Source: Eumeta japonica
Lineage: Eukaryota; Arthropoda; Insecta; Lepidoptera; Psychidae
Direction: 5' to 3'
Length of the DNA: 64,000 bases
Assembly: GCA_005406025.1 (NCBI GenBank)
Contig: BGZK01002072.1
Location: 1-64,000 of the forward strand
The position numbers and the translations under genes are program-made. The notes under the pieces were generated by a model, which was not told the DNA's origin, did no database searches, and saw only the letters and a program-made list of their open reading frames with translations. Within the stretch, counting starts at the first letter, position 1. The number at the start of each line of letters is the position of its first letter. Positions 12,301 to 23,400 of this stretch are shown piece after piece.

Positions 12301-15300
12301 CATTTAATTTCTTATTAAGATATACACAAAGTGTAGTCATAATACTTATTAATGTTTCCCTATATTTAGGCCATAAGAAATAAAAAATGGACATTTGTGA
12401 ATAGGACTCACACTTTGAGAGTTCCAATAAAATATAATTATGTATGTAGATATTTTATTTTACCCATCGAAAGTTGCAATTATTTTTGTCTGTTTTCAAT
12501 ATTGATTCTGGTGACATATTGGTTCCAGGGATTCCAAATCATTTTTTTTTATATAAAAAAAAATTAAAGCTTTCTTAAACATAACAGAATTTTAGAAAAT
12601 CATAAGTTTTATAGGTGGAAGTTAAAAATGTTCTCCAAAGTATTGTTTTACACAGTATGTACTGCAATTGCAATTTTATAGTCATAATTTTTCCTTTTTA
12701 TCATATAACTACAAATTATTTATTTTCAGATATTTTCCTTTATTTTTGCTGTGAGACCTTTTTTCTTGTTAGGTTTCATGATTCTAGGTCAATGGGAAAT
12801 ACCTTTTAATATTTTTTTACTTGCAAGTTTCAAAATATAAAGCCTAAATGGCCATATTTTTTAATTATGGTAACATAGTAGCTTGAGTTTTAACAGCTTC
12901 AAGGGAGTGCAGACAAGTATTTAATATCAATTTCAACTTGATACCTCCATGCATTTCCATGAAAAAGGTCTTTGATAGAAAGATGGACAACAAAGTAATC
13001 TTACAAAGGTTCCCTTTCCCTTTACAGGTACAGAACCATAAAAAGACATAATACAGAATTTGTATTCCTTAAACTATATTTTTGAATCATTTAAAAACAA
13101 GATGATATGACACTATAACTTCAAAAAAATAAAAAATTAAGAGATATTTCTGAGCTTTTAGTGAAATTTACATTAAATAAATCTGTTAGAAATGTATAAA
13201 ATAAATGTTGAAATCATAAGGGTAAAAATTACCTTGCTCTAATTTTTTAGCTCTTAATTCACGTTTTGCTTCTTCAATTTTTTGATATTCTTCAATAATT
13301 GCCTTGTGCTCAGATGGATCGTATCCATTCCAGCGATCTCTTTTTCCATCATAACTTAGGTTTAGGTTTGGTTGCGAAAATTCATCTGGAGCTATACCTG
13401 CATTTGTGAATTTCGCTCCAACCTAGATGGTTAAAAAATGTCCATTTAAATTCCTAGGTTACATAAGAAAAAAATTAAATAAAAAAGAAATTAGCTGTTA
13501 TATAAAAGAAGAATACAATACTTTTCTGGGTCTTTCTAAACAATCTTTCTTTTTGTGCGTCATGGATCCACAATTTTCACAAGATCCTTTCCTGTATTTT
13601 GTGGAAACCTGAGTCTGTAACATAATAGATATCAAGTAAGTAATTGAATAAGGTAAAAATTTTGTTTACTTCTACTTTAAGAGCATTCAATTACAAATAG
13701 TATATTACAAAAAAATATTGCTTAAAGCTCTCTAAAGTGAAAATATATATAAGGTCACAGAAAAAGTCTTTTTTGTATTCTATATATAAATTCAAGATAA
13801 TTTTTTCATCATATTTTATTTATATTTAATTACACATATGCCGTTTTGTTTAAGAAAACTTCATGGCATGTAGTAGATAGTGACATAATCCCATTTATGT
13901 AGAAATTTTGGGATTTCTGGGGGGGCTAGCATGACACCTAGACAAGAGTCTCCCTATAGGGTTATAAAATGAATTGGATCTATAAACATCACAATTTTTT
14001 TTGTAGCTTGTGTTGAAATTTTCTTTTTTTTGTAATAAAACTTCAAAATGTATTAAATTTCTATATTAGATTCACTCATTTTGATGGATAGAAAAACAAC
14101 AGAAAAATGGTGGGACACCTATTTATTTTTATTTTTATAAATGTCATATATTTAATGATATCAAAACTAGCCAGATGCATGCAGAACAACAGAAAAAAAA
14201 TTACTATAACTTTTTACTTATAAAACATGAAAAAACTTTTTCCACAACCTAATATATTCAAAATGTGGCATTATATTAGTGCTTTCCCTTTTTCTTAAAA
14301 AAAAAATACAACTTCTAAGTGAATTTTTTACAATAACAATATTTAAGGTTAAAACATGTTTAAATTTTTTTAACTTGTTAAATACAAATATTATAAGTAG
14401 TAAAAGTGTCGATGATAAGTTATCCATAATGGAGTCCTAGTACCTATACTTTTGTATGTTAATGAAAGTCGAGTATAATAGGAGTTGAATATGATGGAAG
14501 AACCATGAATGTAAAATTAATGCAATGGAGATCAGATCCCTGGATAATATGTTTGAAGTGTATCTAAAAGACAAATGTAGGAAGTGATGTTAGAAAACAG
14601 TGTGCTCCGGAAGAAAATGTAGTGGCTATAGTAAAAAAGCCATGTTTCAGTGGTTGTCTGGAAAAGATGAATGAAAGTAGACTGACAAAACAAATTTGCA
14701 GAGTGAATGTATCTGGTGGAAGGGCAGGCAAGCAACATCCTAGAAAATCTGACACTGACAAAATTGGTGGCATATTAAATATATTCAAATGTTAAGCATT
14801 TGAAACCGATGAGCTGGCACAAAATTATTGATGGACAACAATGAAACAAGAGATATGCAAAGATTGTACCATATGAAAATTTACAATCTCTACCTACCCT
14901 CCTGGGAAAGAGGCATGAATTTATAGTAAGACAGTTGAGGCTCGACTAATTGGACTGATTGATGTCATATGGTTTTCAGATAATTAAAAACTCCGATAAT
15001 TGAATGTATGAGGAAAAAATATTTTTATGCACATTATTAACTCTTAGAAAGATAATATACTTAACCTGCATATGATTATTGTATAAGTACGTTGTAATAT
15101 AGGCATCTTTATAGGGTTAACACATAATGCAGTATTTATTTAAAAGAACACAAACAGATTAAACTTATCCACCAACATTAATGTTTACAAAGAGACTAGA
15201 GAGACATTTTTATAGGTAAGCAGGGCCAGATTTAAACTTAGTACCACCCTTGGGCATTGTAGAAAATGTCACCCCAACAATGAAATTTTATTTAACGTTT

Positions 15301-16933
15301 TAGTTTTGATATCTTATTTTTAACAAATTAAAATAACTAATTAATTGCAGAAAATTTATTATGTATTATATACTTTGATAAAATATTTTTTTGTTCTAGG
15401 AATTATAAATTTTACACTAAGGGCGACTCATAATTGCATTATGTTAATTTTTTTCACAGACAAAGATGCCTCTTTTTGAATTGCAAATTAGTCAATTAAA
15501 TCTTCACAATGTAAACATTGAAGTATGTGTTATTCAATGCCTAAATTTATTATAATTACATACATGAAAATTATTAAATAAAAAAATCAAACATTGTTGT
15601 TTTGAATCATCAAAAAAAAAAACATTAATTAAATTATTTTATCAATTTTAACTAAAAGTGCTAAAATCATAATTTACAAAATCTCTATTATACAAATAAT
15701 GCATGAATTGAATTTCTAAAAATATCCATCAAACAAAAAATGATAAGATAATTATTTAATTATATTGAGCAATTTTGATACCATGAAAATGTTTTTTTTT
15801 CGCTTTTCAAATTTGGCACCCTCGAAAAGTTGTAATCCTGGGCACTAGCCCCGACTGCCCCTAGTGGACTGCGCTTTTATGATTTTTGTGAAAAAAGGAA
15901 ATCATATTTTTGAAGGACATGATTATTGTTGTAAAAACCAAAAATACAAAGCTTCTTCCAAAAGTCAATTTCTTAATTACTTTATCACTTTTCAAATTTA
16001 TTAAGATTTGTTTCATGTGTATTTGGAATTAATAACTTATGAATTGTCAATATTTTGTAAGTAACAGTATGCAATTGGCTTTAATTTTAATTTCTCATTT
16101 GTAATAATTTGTCATAATTTTTTTTTACATAATTGAAGTTAAAATCCAATATTTCAGTTTTTTTTCTGCATTTATTTCATAATGATTTCAAAATATGGCC
16201 TCCAAATAATTTAGAGGCCATTACTTAAAAAAATCATGAAATTATTTTCATATTCGATAATTAGGAATATTTATAATAACTTAGCATTTTTAAAGAAGCA
16301 TGCACATTTTAGTTTCTGAACAAACTTAAAATAAGTGAATATTACATGGTGTGCATAAATTAACTTAGTTTTAAGTTAATATTATGCATAATTTTTAAAG
16401 GTGACTATGTGCAAACCATTCATGCAATCTCCTGTAAGTATGCTACCAAATGCAAATAAATTTCAAAATAATATCACTCACAGAGTCAACACCTTTATGA
16501 TAATAAGTGTCCAATTTCGTGAACTGTGCTTCTCTGTCAACTTGGGGACGTTGATGTTTCAAAGTTGGTCCTGTAGTTCCATAGTACCAAGGTGCAGATG
16601 ATATATATTGAGGAATATGAGGATTAATATCTTTCCCTGGAAATAAAATTAAAATCAGGAACAGCTCATAACACGAGTCAATATTAAAAGGGTGATACTA
16701 AATATTACTTTAATTCAAATATAGTTATTACTTTTTGCATTATCTATTTATTGCATTTTACCTGTTTCGTCGACAGCAGCGGGTGCTGTTCCGGCTTTTC
16801 TCGCTTCTTCAAGTTCTTTTGCTTTGCGCCAATCTTCCCTGGACTTTTTTTTAGGTTCGTCATCGTTATTATCCCCAGCTTCGTCTTTAGTTCTTAAAAT
16901 TTGGGAAACTGCTGCTCTTGCCGCCGTAGCCAT
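6380..16933 (-). CDS. Slu7: Pre-mRNA-splicing factor SLU7, complete, 12 coding exons
   Basis: Coding exons, 5' to 3': 16933-16762, 16636-16482, 13614-13522, 13422-13233, 12262-12177, 10410-10265, 9973-9790, 8857-8712, 7523-7418, 7324-7204, 6998-6832, 6556-6380. All junctions are GT-AG with matching phases and give 1743 nt, 580 aa plus TAA (human SLU7 is 586). SLU7 acts in the nucleus at the second catalytic step, holding the 3' splice site for exon ligation. Seen: an ATG start ([14 protein letters not shown]) followed by the [22 protein letters not shown] block; the [18 protein letters not shown] region; a CCHC zinc knuckle C121-x2-C124-x4-H129-x4-C134; [51 protein letters not shown]; a Ser9 tract, then a Lys-rich tract, in exon 11; and a C-terminus with [20 protein letters not shown]. 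No defect was found. Introns carry several transposon remnants. The neighbouring ADGRA gene is divergent. Confidence 0.97.
9061..9290. repeat. Polypurine tract, about 230 bp of imperfect GA/GGGA repeats
   Basis: The plus strand is almost pure A and G with rare T/C interruptions. In the Slu7 transcript this is a CU-rich tract in the intron between the exons at 9973-9790 and 8857-8712, roughly 200-430 nt upstream of the 3' splice site. Open frames across it (Ser/Leu/Pro-rich) are artefacts of low complexity. Confidence 0.9.
9510..9640. repeat. Fragment of a TAGGGTTC-type dispersed repeat
   Basis: The sequence 'ttagggttccgattcaaaat ... acggaaccctta', followed by a pyrimidine-rich 'ccatctgtccatctatatgtcac', matches the terminal 130 bases of the copy starting near 29035 and of the reverse copy ending near 47222. 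It sits in a Slu7 intron. Confidence 0.65.
11215..11395. repeat. Dispersed repeat fragment in a Slu7 intron
   Basis: The stretch 'atgccaaagttcaagtcaat ... gtttcggagatc ... gatgagtcagtcagtcata' is wording I associate with dispersed lepidopteran repeats. It is non-coding and its class is unknown. It is assigned by resemblance only. Confidence 0.4.
12890..13045. repeat. Dispersed repeat fragment ending in 'ggtacagaacc'
   Basis: The phrase 'agaaagatggacaacaaagt ... aaaggttccctttccctttacaggtacagaacc' resembles the pyrimidine-rich and 'ggttcc ... ggaacc' ends of the TAGGGTTC repeats elsewhere in the window. It is short and diverged. Confidence 0.4.
13748..14135 (-). mobile_element. Internally deleted mariner derivative (MITE-like)
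   Basis: The left part (13748-13925) aligns with the 3' end of the mariner copy at 32.56 kb (shared 'ttttgtattc', 'catcatat', 'tagtgacataatcc', 'aaattttggga'). The right part (13985-14135) aligns with its 5' end ('cacaattttttttgt', 'gtaataaaact', 'ttagattcact', 'gaaaaatgg.gggacacc'). The whole transposase body is missing. The copy lies in the Slu7 intron between the exons at 16636-16482 and 13614-13522. Confidence 0.7.
14931..15010. mobile_element. Possible pogo/Tigger-type terminal repeat
   Basis: 'cagttgaggctcgactaatt' followed by 'ccgataattgaatg' resembles the CAGTNGANCCTCNANAATNNG style of pogo-like ends also seen at 30719 and 51693. No transposase remains here, and the partner end was not found. 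Confidence 0.35.
15215..15870. mobile_element. Possible non-autonomous hAT-like element
   Basis: The left edge 'cagggccagatttaaac ... ccttgggcat' and the right edge 'cctgggcactagccccgact' bound an AT-rich non-coding interior. The CAGGGCC start recalls hAT termini, but clean inverted ends and an 8-bp duplication could not be confirmed. Confidence 0.3.
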
Positions 16934-17680
16934 TGTTGATTAAGTAATGTGTTATTAATTAACTGTAGCAAATTAGAAATTAGTCATTATTTGGATAAAT
17001 GAATATAATTAACTCTTCAATGGAAAAAACAATCTCGTACTCCTAAAACCTAAACAATATTTTTACAAAGTGACGACAATCTAGTGTAGCCAATAATTGA
17101 AAAAAAAAATCCTCCACAAATAATTTTCATAATCCTCAAATATCTTTCAAAAAAGAAATATATTTATGTTTTTAAGATTATTTCCTTAGCTTATCGATCA
17201 GCCTTTTTCAGTTTCAATATTATTTTTAAATATTGGATTTTATAATTGATCTTATTTAACATCAATTAAGAAAGAATAAAATTTATACATGAATATTATT
17301 AATGCAAAGTTGCAATTTCTAAACCATCAACCAATTTAACATTTAAGTTGACAATGTCTATCTGATTTGATATTTCTAACAATTATAATCATTAATGTAT
17401 GTAAATAAAAAAGTATGTTCTTATGTCCAATATATTAAACTTCGAAAGAAATTTTGAAATAACATTGCATTCCAATACGCCTGCATTTTATAAATTTACT
17501 AGAATTTATCCTCGACATCATCAGCATATTGTACAAATATGCTGATGATGTTAAAATTATCAATAGTATATATTGAACTGAACTACTTTAAAGAATTTAA
17601 AAAATTTTCACTCATTGAAAGCTAGAGTATCTGCAAGTAATATTACCTAAGGTTTTATATCGCTATCAACATTACCGCAG
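16934..17680. other. Slu7 5' flank, no further gene
   Basis: This holds the 5' UTR and promoter side of Slu7 (transcribed leftward). No clear TATA box or CpG-dense block is visible. The sequence is AT-rich with one short inverted pair (about 17515-17550, 'catcatcagcatattgtaca / aatatgctgatgatg'). Confidence 0.4.
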
Positions 17681-18150
17681 CCAATGAACAGCTCGACTTC
17701 CAGCTCCTTATTCTTCATGTCCTGAATATCCTAATGCAGCAGGTGAAGAATATAATTATTTAAATTATTATTTCTAATCCTTTATTGTTTACTAATGTAA
17801 TGTTGAATCGACTCAAAGTATTTGGTCGGATAATATGTTAGAACTACTCTCTATTTTCTTAAAAATGAGTGTTTTAATAGCTAATGAGCATGAATTTGTA
17901 AATTCCATTCTGTCAATATAAACCTGTTCATTCTGGTTTACTAAATTTTCATTTCTCTTTATCGGAGTGGGCCGTATAAGCTCATAAAGCTCTACGTTCC
18001 AACAGAGCCTCCAGATTCAAATGAGTTGCAGTATAGTTAGGCTCTGCTGTACTTGAGAGTAAAACAAAATCAATATTGTTAAACTTAGCTAAGTGTCGCT
18101 TTAAATGTTTAGATATAAATGTTCTACCTTTTGTGAGTTTGGTGCACTGC
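17680..18150 (-). mobile_element. Second fragment of the non-LTR element found at 1-4.1 kb
   Basis: Nucleotide similarity to about 2590-3045: 'cttccagctccttattcttc' against 'ctccagctccttattttgc', and 'gctaagtgtcgcttta' against 'gccaaatgtcgctta'. On the minus strand it encodes TKGRTFISKHLKRHLAKFNN, matching TKDRMFLSNYFKRHLAK of the first copy. Only the ORF1 end and the start of ORF2 are present. Confidence 0.75.
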
Positions 18151-18174
18151 TGCAATAAAAAAATGCCCGATCTT

Positions 18175-18480
18175 ATTTAATACCCACTATATACGTACAT
18201 ACCGTATGGAATCGATCAAGCATCTTTCCGCAAATATTCATAATCTCCTTATTTTTTAAAATAACTTTGCCAAAGAAACCATAATCCTTTAAGTAGCCGT
18301 TTCTGAGAAAAATAGCTTAAAACGTGTTCTAAAAATTTACAATGTTCCCACTTTGCGACCTTGCTGAAAATCATGTATCATGTCTCGCCCCCAAGCGCGT
18401 TCACTAAGTGCATCAGTCGCGCCCTAGCGATTATATGTGTCGTTGCGTCTCTAGCTAATTCGCGTTACCCGCGCGCGGTT
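18175..18480. repeat. Single arm of the foldback-like repeat also seen twice near 22-23 kb
   Basis: 'tatggaatcgatcaagcatc', then 'tttccgcaaatattcataatctcc', 'aactttgccaaag' and 'gccgtttctgagaaaaatag' parallel both arms at 22050-22200 and (reversed) 22880-23025. It directly adjoins the LINE fragment. Confidence 0.65.
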
Positions 18481-19837
18481 GTTGATCTTCCAACAAATTT
18501 TAGGTATTTTGTTATAAGTGTTACTTTTACCATATTGCTTTTTTAGAGTTGAGATTGTGTGTGATTAACATTGAAGTGTTTAATAACAGTGCTATTTTAT
18601 GCAAGAGTGATTTATTACAGAAGTATGAAGCGTTAGTATGCTTTTCTGCCGAAAGGTGATTTATCAGCAATCTTCGAGATTTCCTAACCTGCAAATTTTT
18701 AAAATACCGCAGCAGCCACCCTGCGACCATTATGAACTTGTCTCAATTAAATCCCACGCTGCTATGTAAATGTTAATAAAAACATTAAATTTAAATAACC
18801 GGCAATAAAATTAATAAAATCAATTCGCTGAATTCCGCACCGCTATTATTGCTGAAAGTAGGAGTATCATGTTCCATCTCTCCTCCTCCGGCGGCGGTGG
18901 AACAGATGGCGGTGGTTCCGCAACACGGCCTATTTCCGTGGCGGTAACCAAGGTAGGGATCGTGGAGGGGAGCCCCGGCAGGAGTATTAAATTTAGCCCA
19001 CTGTAAGGACATTTTCATCATACTGTTTTTCAAGAATTTTATAAATTGGTAAGATTAAGTAGGTAATTGTCATTTAAAGTGTATTTAATATAATATGTGC
19101 TGAGGTGATTAAAAAAATAAGTATTTGTTTTTTTTTATTCCCTTAAAATCCATTAAAATGAAATCGAAATTATTATAAATATTTTGAAGCTATATTATTA
19201 CAAATCAACGTCTCAGAATAGAGATTGGGATCATTATCAAAAAAATTTGTAGATGGTTATGGCGACTATTAGAAAGTTAGGAAAATATTTTAATTAAATC
19301 ACATTCCATAAACAAGTACTTCATATACAATTAAGGAACAAACATCATTACATCATACGCAGGTAATTATAAGTTCCTTTGAATTGCCTGTGATTGATGC
19401 AATGCGCAGGCGTAACGCTCCTCAATCCTTCCTTTTTCTTTTCTACATTCCTGTTTTATGCTATTGCGACGCTTTTATAACTAACTTCACAGCGGCCAAG
19501 TTTCGTACGTTGTACTATAAACCACTAATCACTAAAATAAGAAGTTAAAAAAGTATTCTAAATTAAAAAACAACCTAATAAATAAACCGCAAGTTATGAT
19601 ATAAACTAATTCATGATAAAAGTAAAGTACTCTAAACCGTTTAAAAGTACTTAACTAATAAATATATTAAACTGCTCTCGATATATATTAATGTAGAATA
19701 CCTGATTATGGAAAACCCTCATAATATAAATAGAATAATATGTCGCACATAGTCACAGCACCATCTGGTTCCAAATTAAGCAACAACTGTACTATGATAC
19801 CTGATAGATTATACAATACACATATACTTCTTCTTTT
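18481..19837. other. Intergenic region between divergent Slu7 and ADGRA genes
   Basis: Mostly AT-rich. A 160-bp island at about 18835-18995 is clearly richer in G and C and open on the minus strand for 80 codons (19033-18791). No family is recognised. The rest shows nothing beyond simple A/T runs. Confidence 0.4.
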
Positions 19838-20008
19838 GTAAATATATATATATATATATATATATAATACATAGAAACACCCAGACTCAAGGCAAACATT
19901 AATTTAATCAAATAAATAAATATTTGTCTTGTGTGGGAATCGAACACACGCCTCCAAAGCAGTAAGTAGTCACTACCAACTGCGCCAATCAAGCAGTCAA
20001 AATACAAA
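19838..20008 (-). mobile_element. tRNA-derived SINE
   Basis: Read on the minus strand it begins with a tRNA-like head, with a box A-like 'tggcgcagttggtag' and a box B-like 'gttcgattccc'. It continues into 'acaagacaaatatttatt', 'gagtctgggtgtttctatg' and a TA-repeat tail (plus-strand 19838-19866). It cannot be a functional tRNA because acceptor-stem pairing and a 3' end are absent. It lies about 450 bp upstream of the ADGRA start codon. Confidence 0.75.
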
Positions 20009-20455
20009 TACAGTTTTGGCGTCAATCATGTTATTATGCAATTGTCGACATTCGGCCGTGATGCGTGAACGTGAAGAGAGAATTTTAGGCGTAAGCAAAG
20101 TTGCAGGATACTACATATTCTTCTCTATGGCAAAACATCTCCGTTTACTGTTCTGTGTCTGGTGTACTCTGTTCTTGTTATATTATTGTTCTGTGATTCG
20201 GTCTTGATATCGTATTGTTGAGGTATTTTTCAATTGCTTGTGTTTTAGGTAGGTTTATTTTGATCACCGCTTGTGGAAATGTGTTATATTACACTAAAAG
20301 CAGATATGTTGAGATCGTTGTGTAAAGTTGAAGTGTTAAGCTGTTAATAATTTGAACGATATATTTATTATCCGAGAATTAAGAAAAATGTGAAGACAAT
20401 TGCAGTTGGCTTTTTGCCATTGTTTTAAATTTTACGGATTTGATACTTAATCAAA
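20009..20455 (+). promoter_or_regulatory. 5' flank and 5' UTR of the ADGRA gene
   Basis: The region between the SINE and the start codon at 20456 has no coding potential I can support and should contain the transcription start. No convincing TATA box was seen. The start ATG follows 'tcaaa', a reasonable insect start context. Confidence 0.4.
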
Positions 20456-23400
20456 ATGGATTGGCTGATTATAAGTGTTGTGTTTACAATTTTGCCCCGG
20501 GGTTCGCAAGGTTTATGTCCATCTTTTTGTATGTGCAAGAGTATTAAAACAGCAGAAGGTAGTACGAGTGCTGTAGAGATTCCTATGCCTGGTGAACTTC
20601 TTAAATTAAAATGTGGCGGTCCTGACACTCAAATAACCGAAATAAAAGAAATAGATCTTAGTAAAGTTGCAACAACAATAGTAAGCTTGTAAGTTAGTTT
20701 TTGAACTCTTTAATGTGTAAACTATTTTTTTATGATCATGTAAGTAAATATTTATATAATCAGAGTGAGACTTAGAATTGAAATACTATTTTTATCAATT
20801 TCAGGAATCTCTCAGGGAATGCCATCTCCACACTTTCCAGAGTTATGTATCTTTCTAATTTGCAAAAGTTGTGTGTATCTATTTTGAATATAAATATTTT
20901 CCAATTTTACAATTTTCTAATTTAATATTATAATTAATTTTGTTATTATTTCAGAGATTTGAGCAAAAATCATATAACTCAAATAGAACCAGATGCATTT
21001 TGTAATTTGAGTAACCTTCAAAGGTTGGACTTATCTAACAATAAAATAGAATTTATTAATAAAGAAATATTTAAAAACTTAAGCAACTTGGAACGTCTGA
21101 TTTTATCACAGAACCATATTTCTGTTTTGACTCCTGGTACATTTGAATATCTGATTGGGCTAAAATACCTGTAAGTCATTTTTTAGCATTATTTGTATTT
21201 AGTTACGCTTTAGCATTAAAACGTTTTGATATTTATTTTACTCTTCATATAAAAAAAAAAAAAAATAGAACCATAATAGTTTAATTCAATTGTCTGGTAA
21301 ATCTGTTTAGTTATTTTTTTATTCTTAATCAAATTAAAGTTTAATTGTACATGACTTAAACAATCAGGTTATATTCATATAATTGTATCTAAACTAAGTC
21401 AATATTTAAAAAATAACTATTTTTAAGAGTCTTATTTACTACATTAAAGAACTAAAATTAATATTATATTGTGATCAACTATATAGAGTATTTAAATTGT
21501 TGTATGAATATGTTTAAATTAAGGGTGTACTTCTGCTGAGATAACACTGATATTTATAAAAAAGTATTGACGATACAGATATTGATACCGTTGTGGACAG
21601 TGCAGGCTTCAAAAAGTGTAAAAAGAAACAGACAACATTACTTACTTGTGTAATATTTATTTAGAATGTTAACTTACAAAATTTTGGTAATTTAATAAAT
21701 TGTGAATTTAATAGTGAACTTCAAATCAGAAATTTAAAATTAAAATTGATAATTATGAGATTTTTATTCAGAAAAAAAAACATCTTTAAATTTTTAGGTG
21801 AAAGCACATTTCATAAGATTATTTGGACCAGATCTATTGTTAAGATTAGCCTTTCAGATGTGATAGAACATATTTCAAAATTGAATTATTTTGTGCCATT
21901 TTTATCAAATTCAGATATAATAAACAAACTAAGAACAAGGATGGTGCATTTTCATAATGTATACTTGTAGTGCAGATTTTAAAATATATCAATACATATC
22001 AGCAAACTACTATTGCTAATTTTGATATATCAGAAAACTAATGTTTTCGCCTTTACTGGATAGAATTGACTATGCATCTTTTCGCAAATATTTGTAATCT
22101 TCTTTTTTAAAGCAACTTGACCAAAGTAACTATAACATATATATGTCATTGGAAAAACATTTATAAAAAATTTAGACACAATCCTAATAAATGTTCAGCC
22201 AGACTGCAAGTGCGAGAACGGGCTTCGAGTCGCGGCATCATGTGACAAGCTCGAATTCTGCCCCACACTCGGGCTCTGTGATGTATTATTTTTAAAGATA
22301 CTATCTAATCACTTGCCTACAAATGACACTTGATGTTGTCAGTGATTTAAAGGTTGCCAATGGTATTATGTTTTTCCACATGTGTTTCACTCTCCTGTAA
22401 ACAAACAACACAAACTAAGGCAATTATCTCGTAAACTATACACATCACGCTCCTTGGGGACTCCAGGTTGTTGACTGTTAGGGTAAGTTTCACTATGAAG
22501 TCTTAGAGCTGCAACAATGTCACCACTGTAAACTTCCTAACAATAAATTGTATTTGCATATGCAATAGCAGTGACTAGCATTCATATTAAATACTACAAT
22601 ATTAATCACACATAATCTTAGTTACAAAATTGTCAATATCATAAACAATACATTTATACTATAACTGTAACCTAATACTATACTATCATTACAAAAAAAT
22701 GTCTATTGTAGAAAAATAAAAAACAGGGAATAAACAAACTACCTATACCTTCAGTGAAACTTTGACAATAGACCACTGCAGGCCACATTTCCTGCCTGGC
22801 AATGTATAGCTGGGGGGCATAGCATCACGCATGATTGTTAGCTGTTGTTAAGATGGGAGTTTGTGTATTTTTAGTTCATGTTCTAAGCTATTTTTCTCAG
22901 AAATGGCTATTTCAATGACTATTGTTTTCTGGCAAAGTTATTCTAAAAACTAAGGAGTTTATGAATATTTGTGGAAAGATGAATGATCAATTCCATATAG
23001 TATATTGATATTGTAATTGTTATTAAATACATTAGTAGTTTATTATACTGACTGTAGAAAGAAAAAATATATTTTTTTAAATGTCTGTGTTTATGGATTG
23101 TCTATATCTCAGTTTTTGTGTCTATTGAAAAGGCCATTTAGGTTTAACATTCATAGTGTTCTTGGCTCAAACTCTGAATGGATATAAGATACATCAAAGA
23201 AAAAAATTGCATCTATCACCCTTTTGAGCCAAAAAAATTATTGTTAAAAAAATATCAAAAAACAAATTCAATTTCTTTACTTTACCTCTTTCCAGGGATA
23301 TTTCTGATAATCCTCTAATTTGTGACTGTAATTTACTTTGGCTGAGTGATTGGTCGAGAGATTCTAATGTGAAGATTGGCAATCCTAAATGTACTCACCC

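Noticed and set aside
19920..20005. A tRNA gene on the minus strand
   Set aside because: Box A- and box B-like sequences are present, but no acceptor stem or cloverleaf closes and the sequence runs on into a repeat tail, so it is a SINE.
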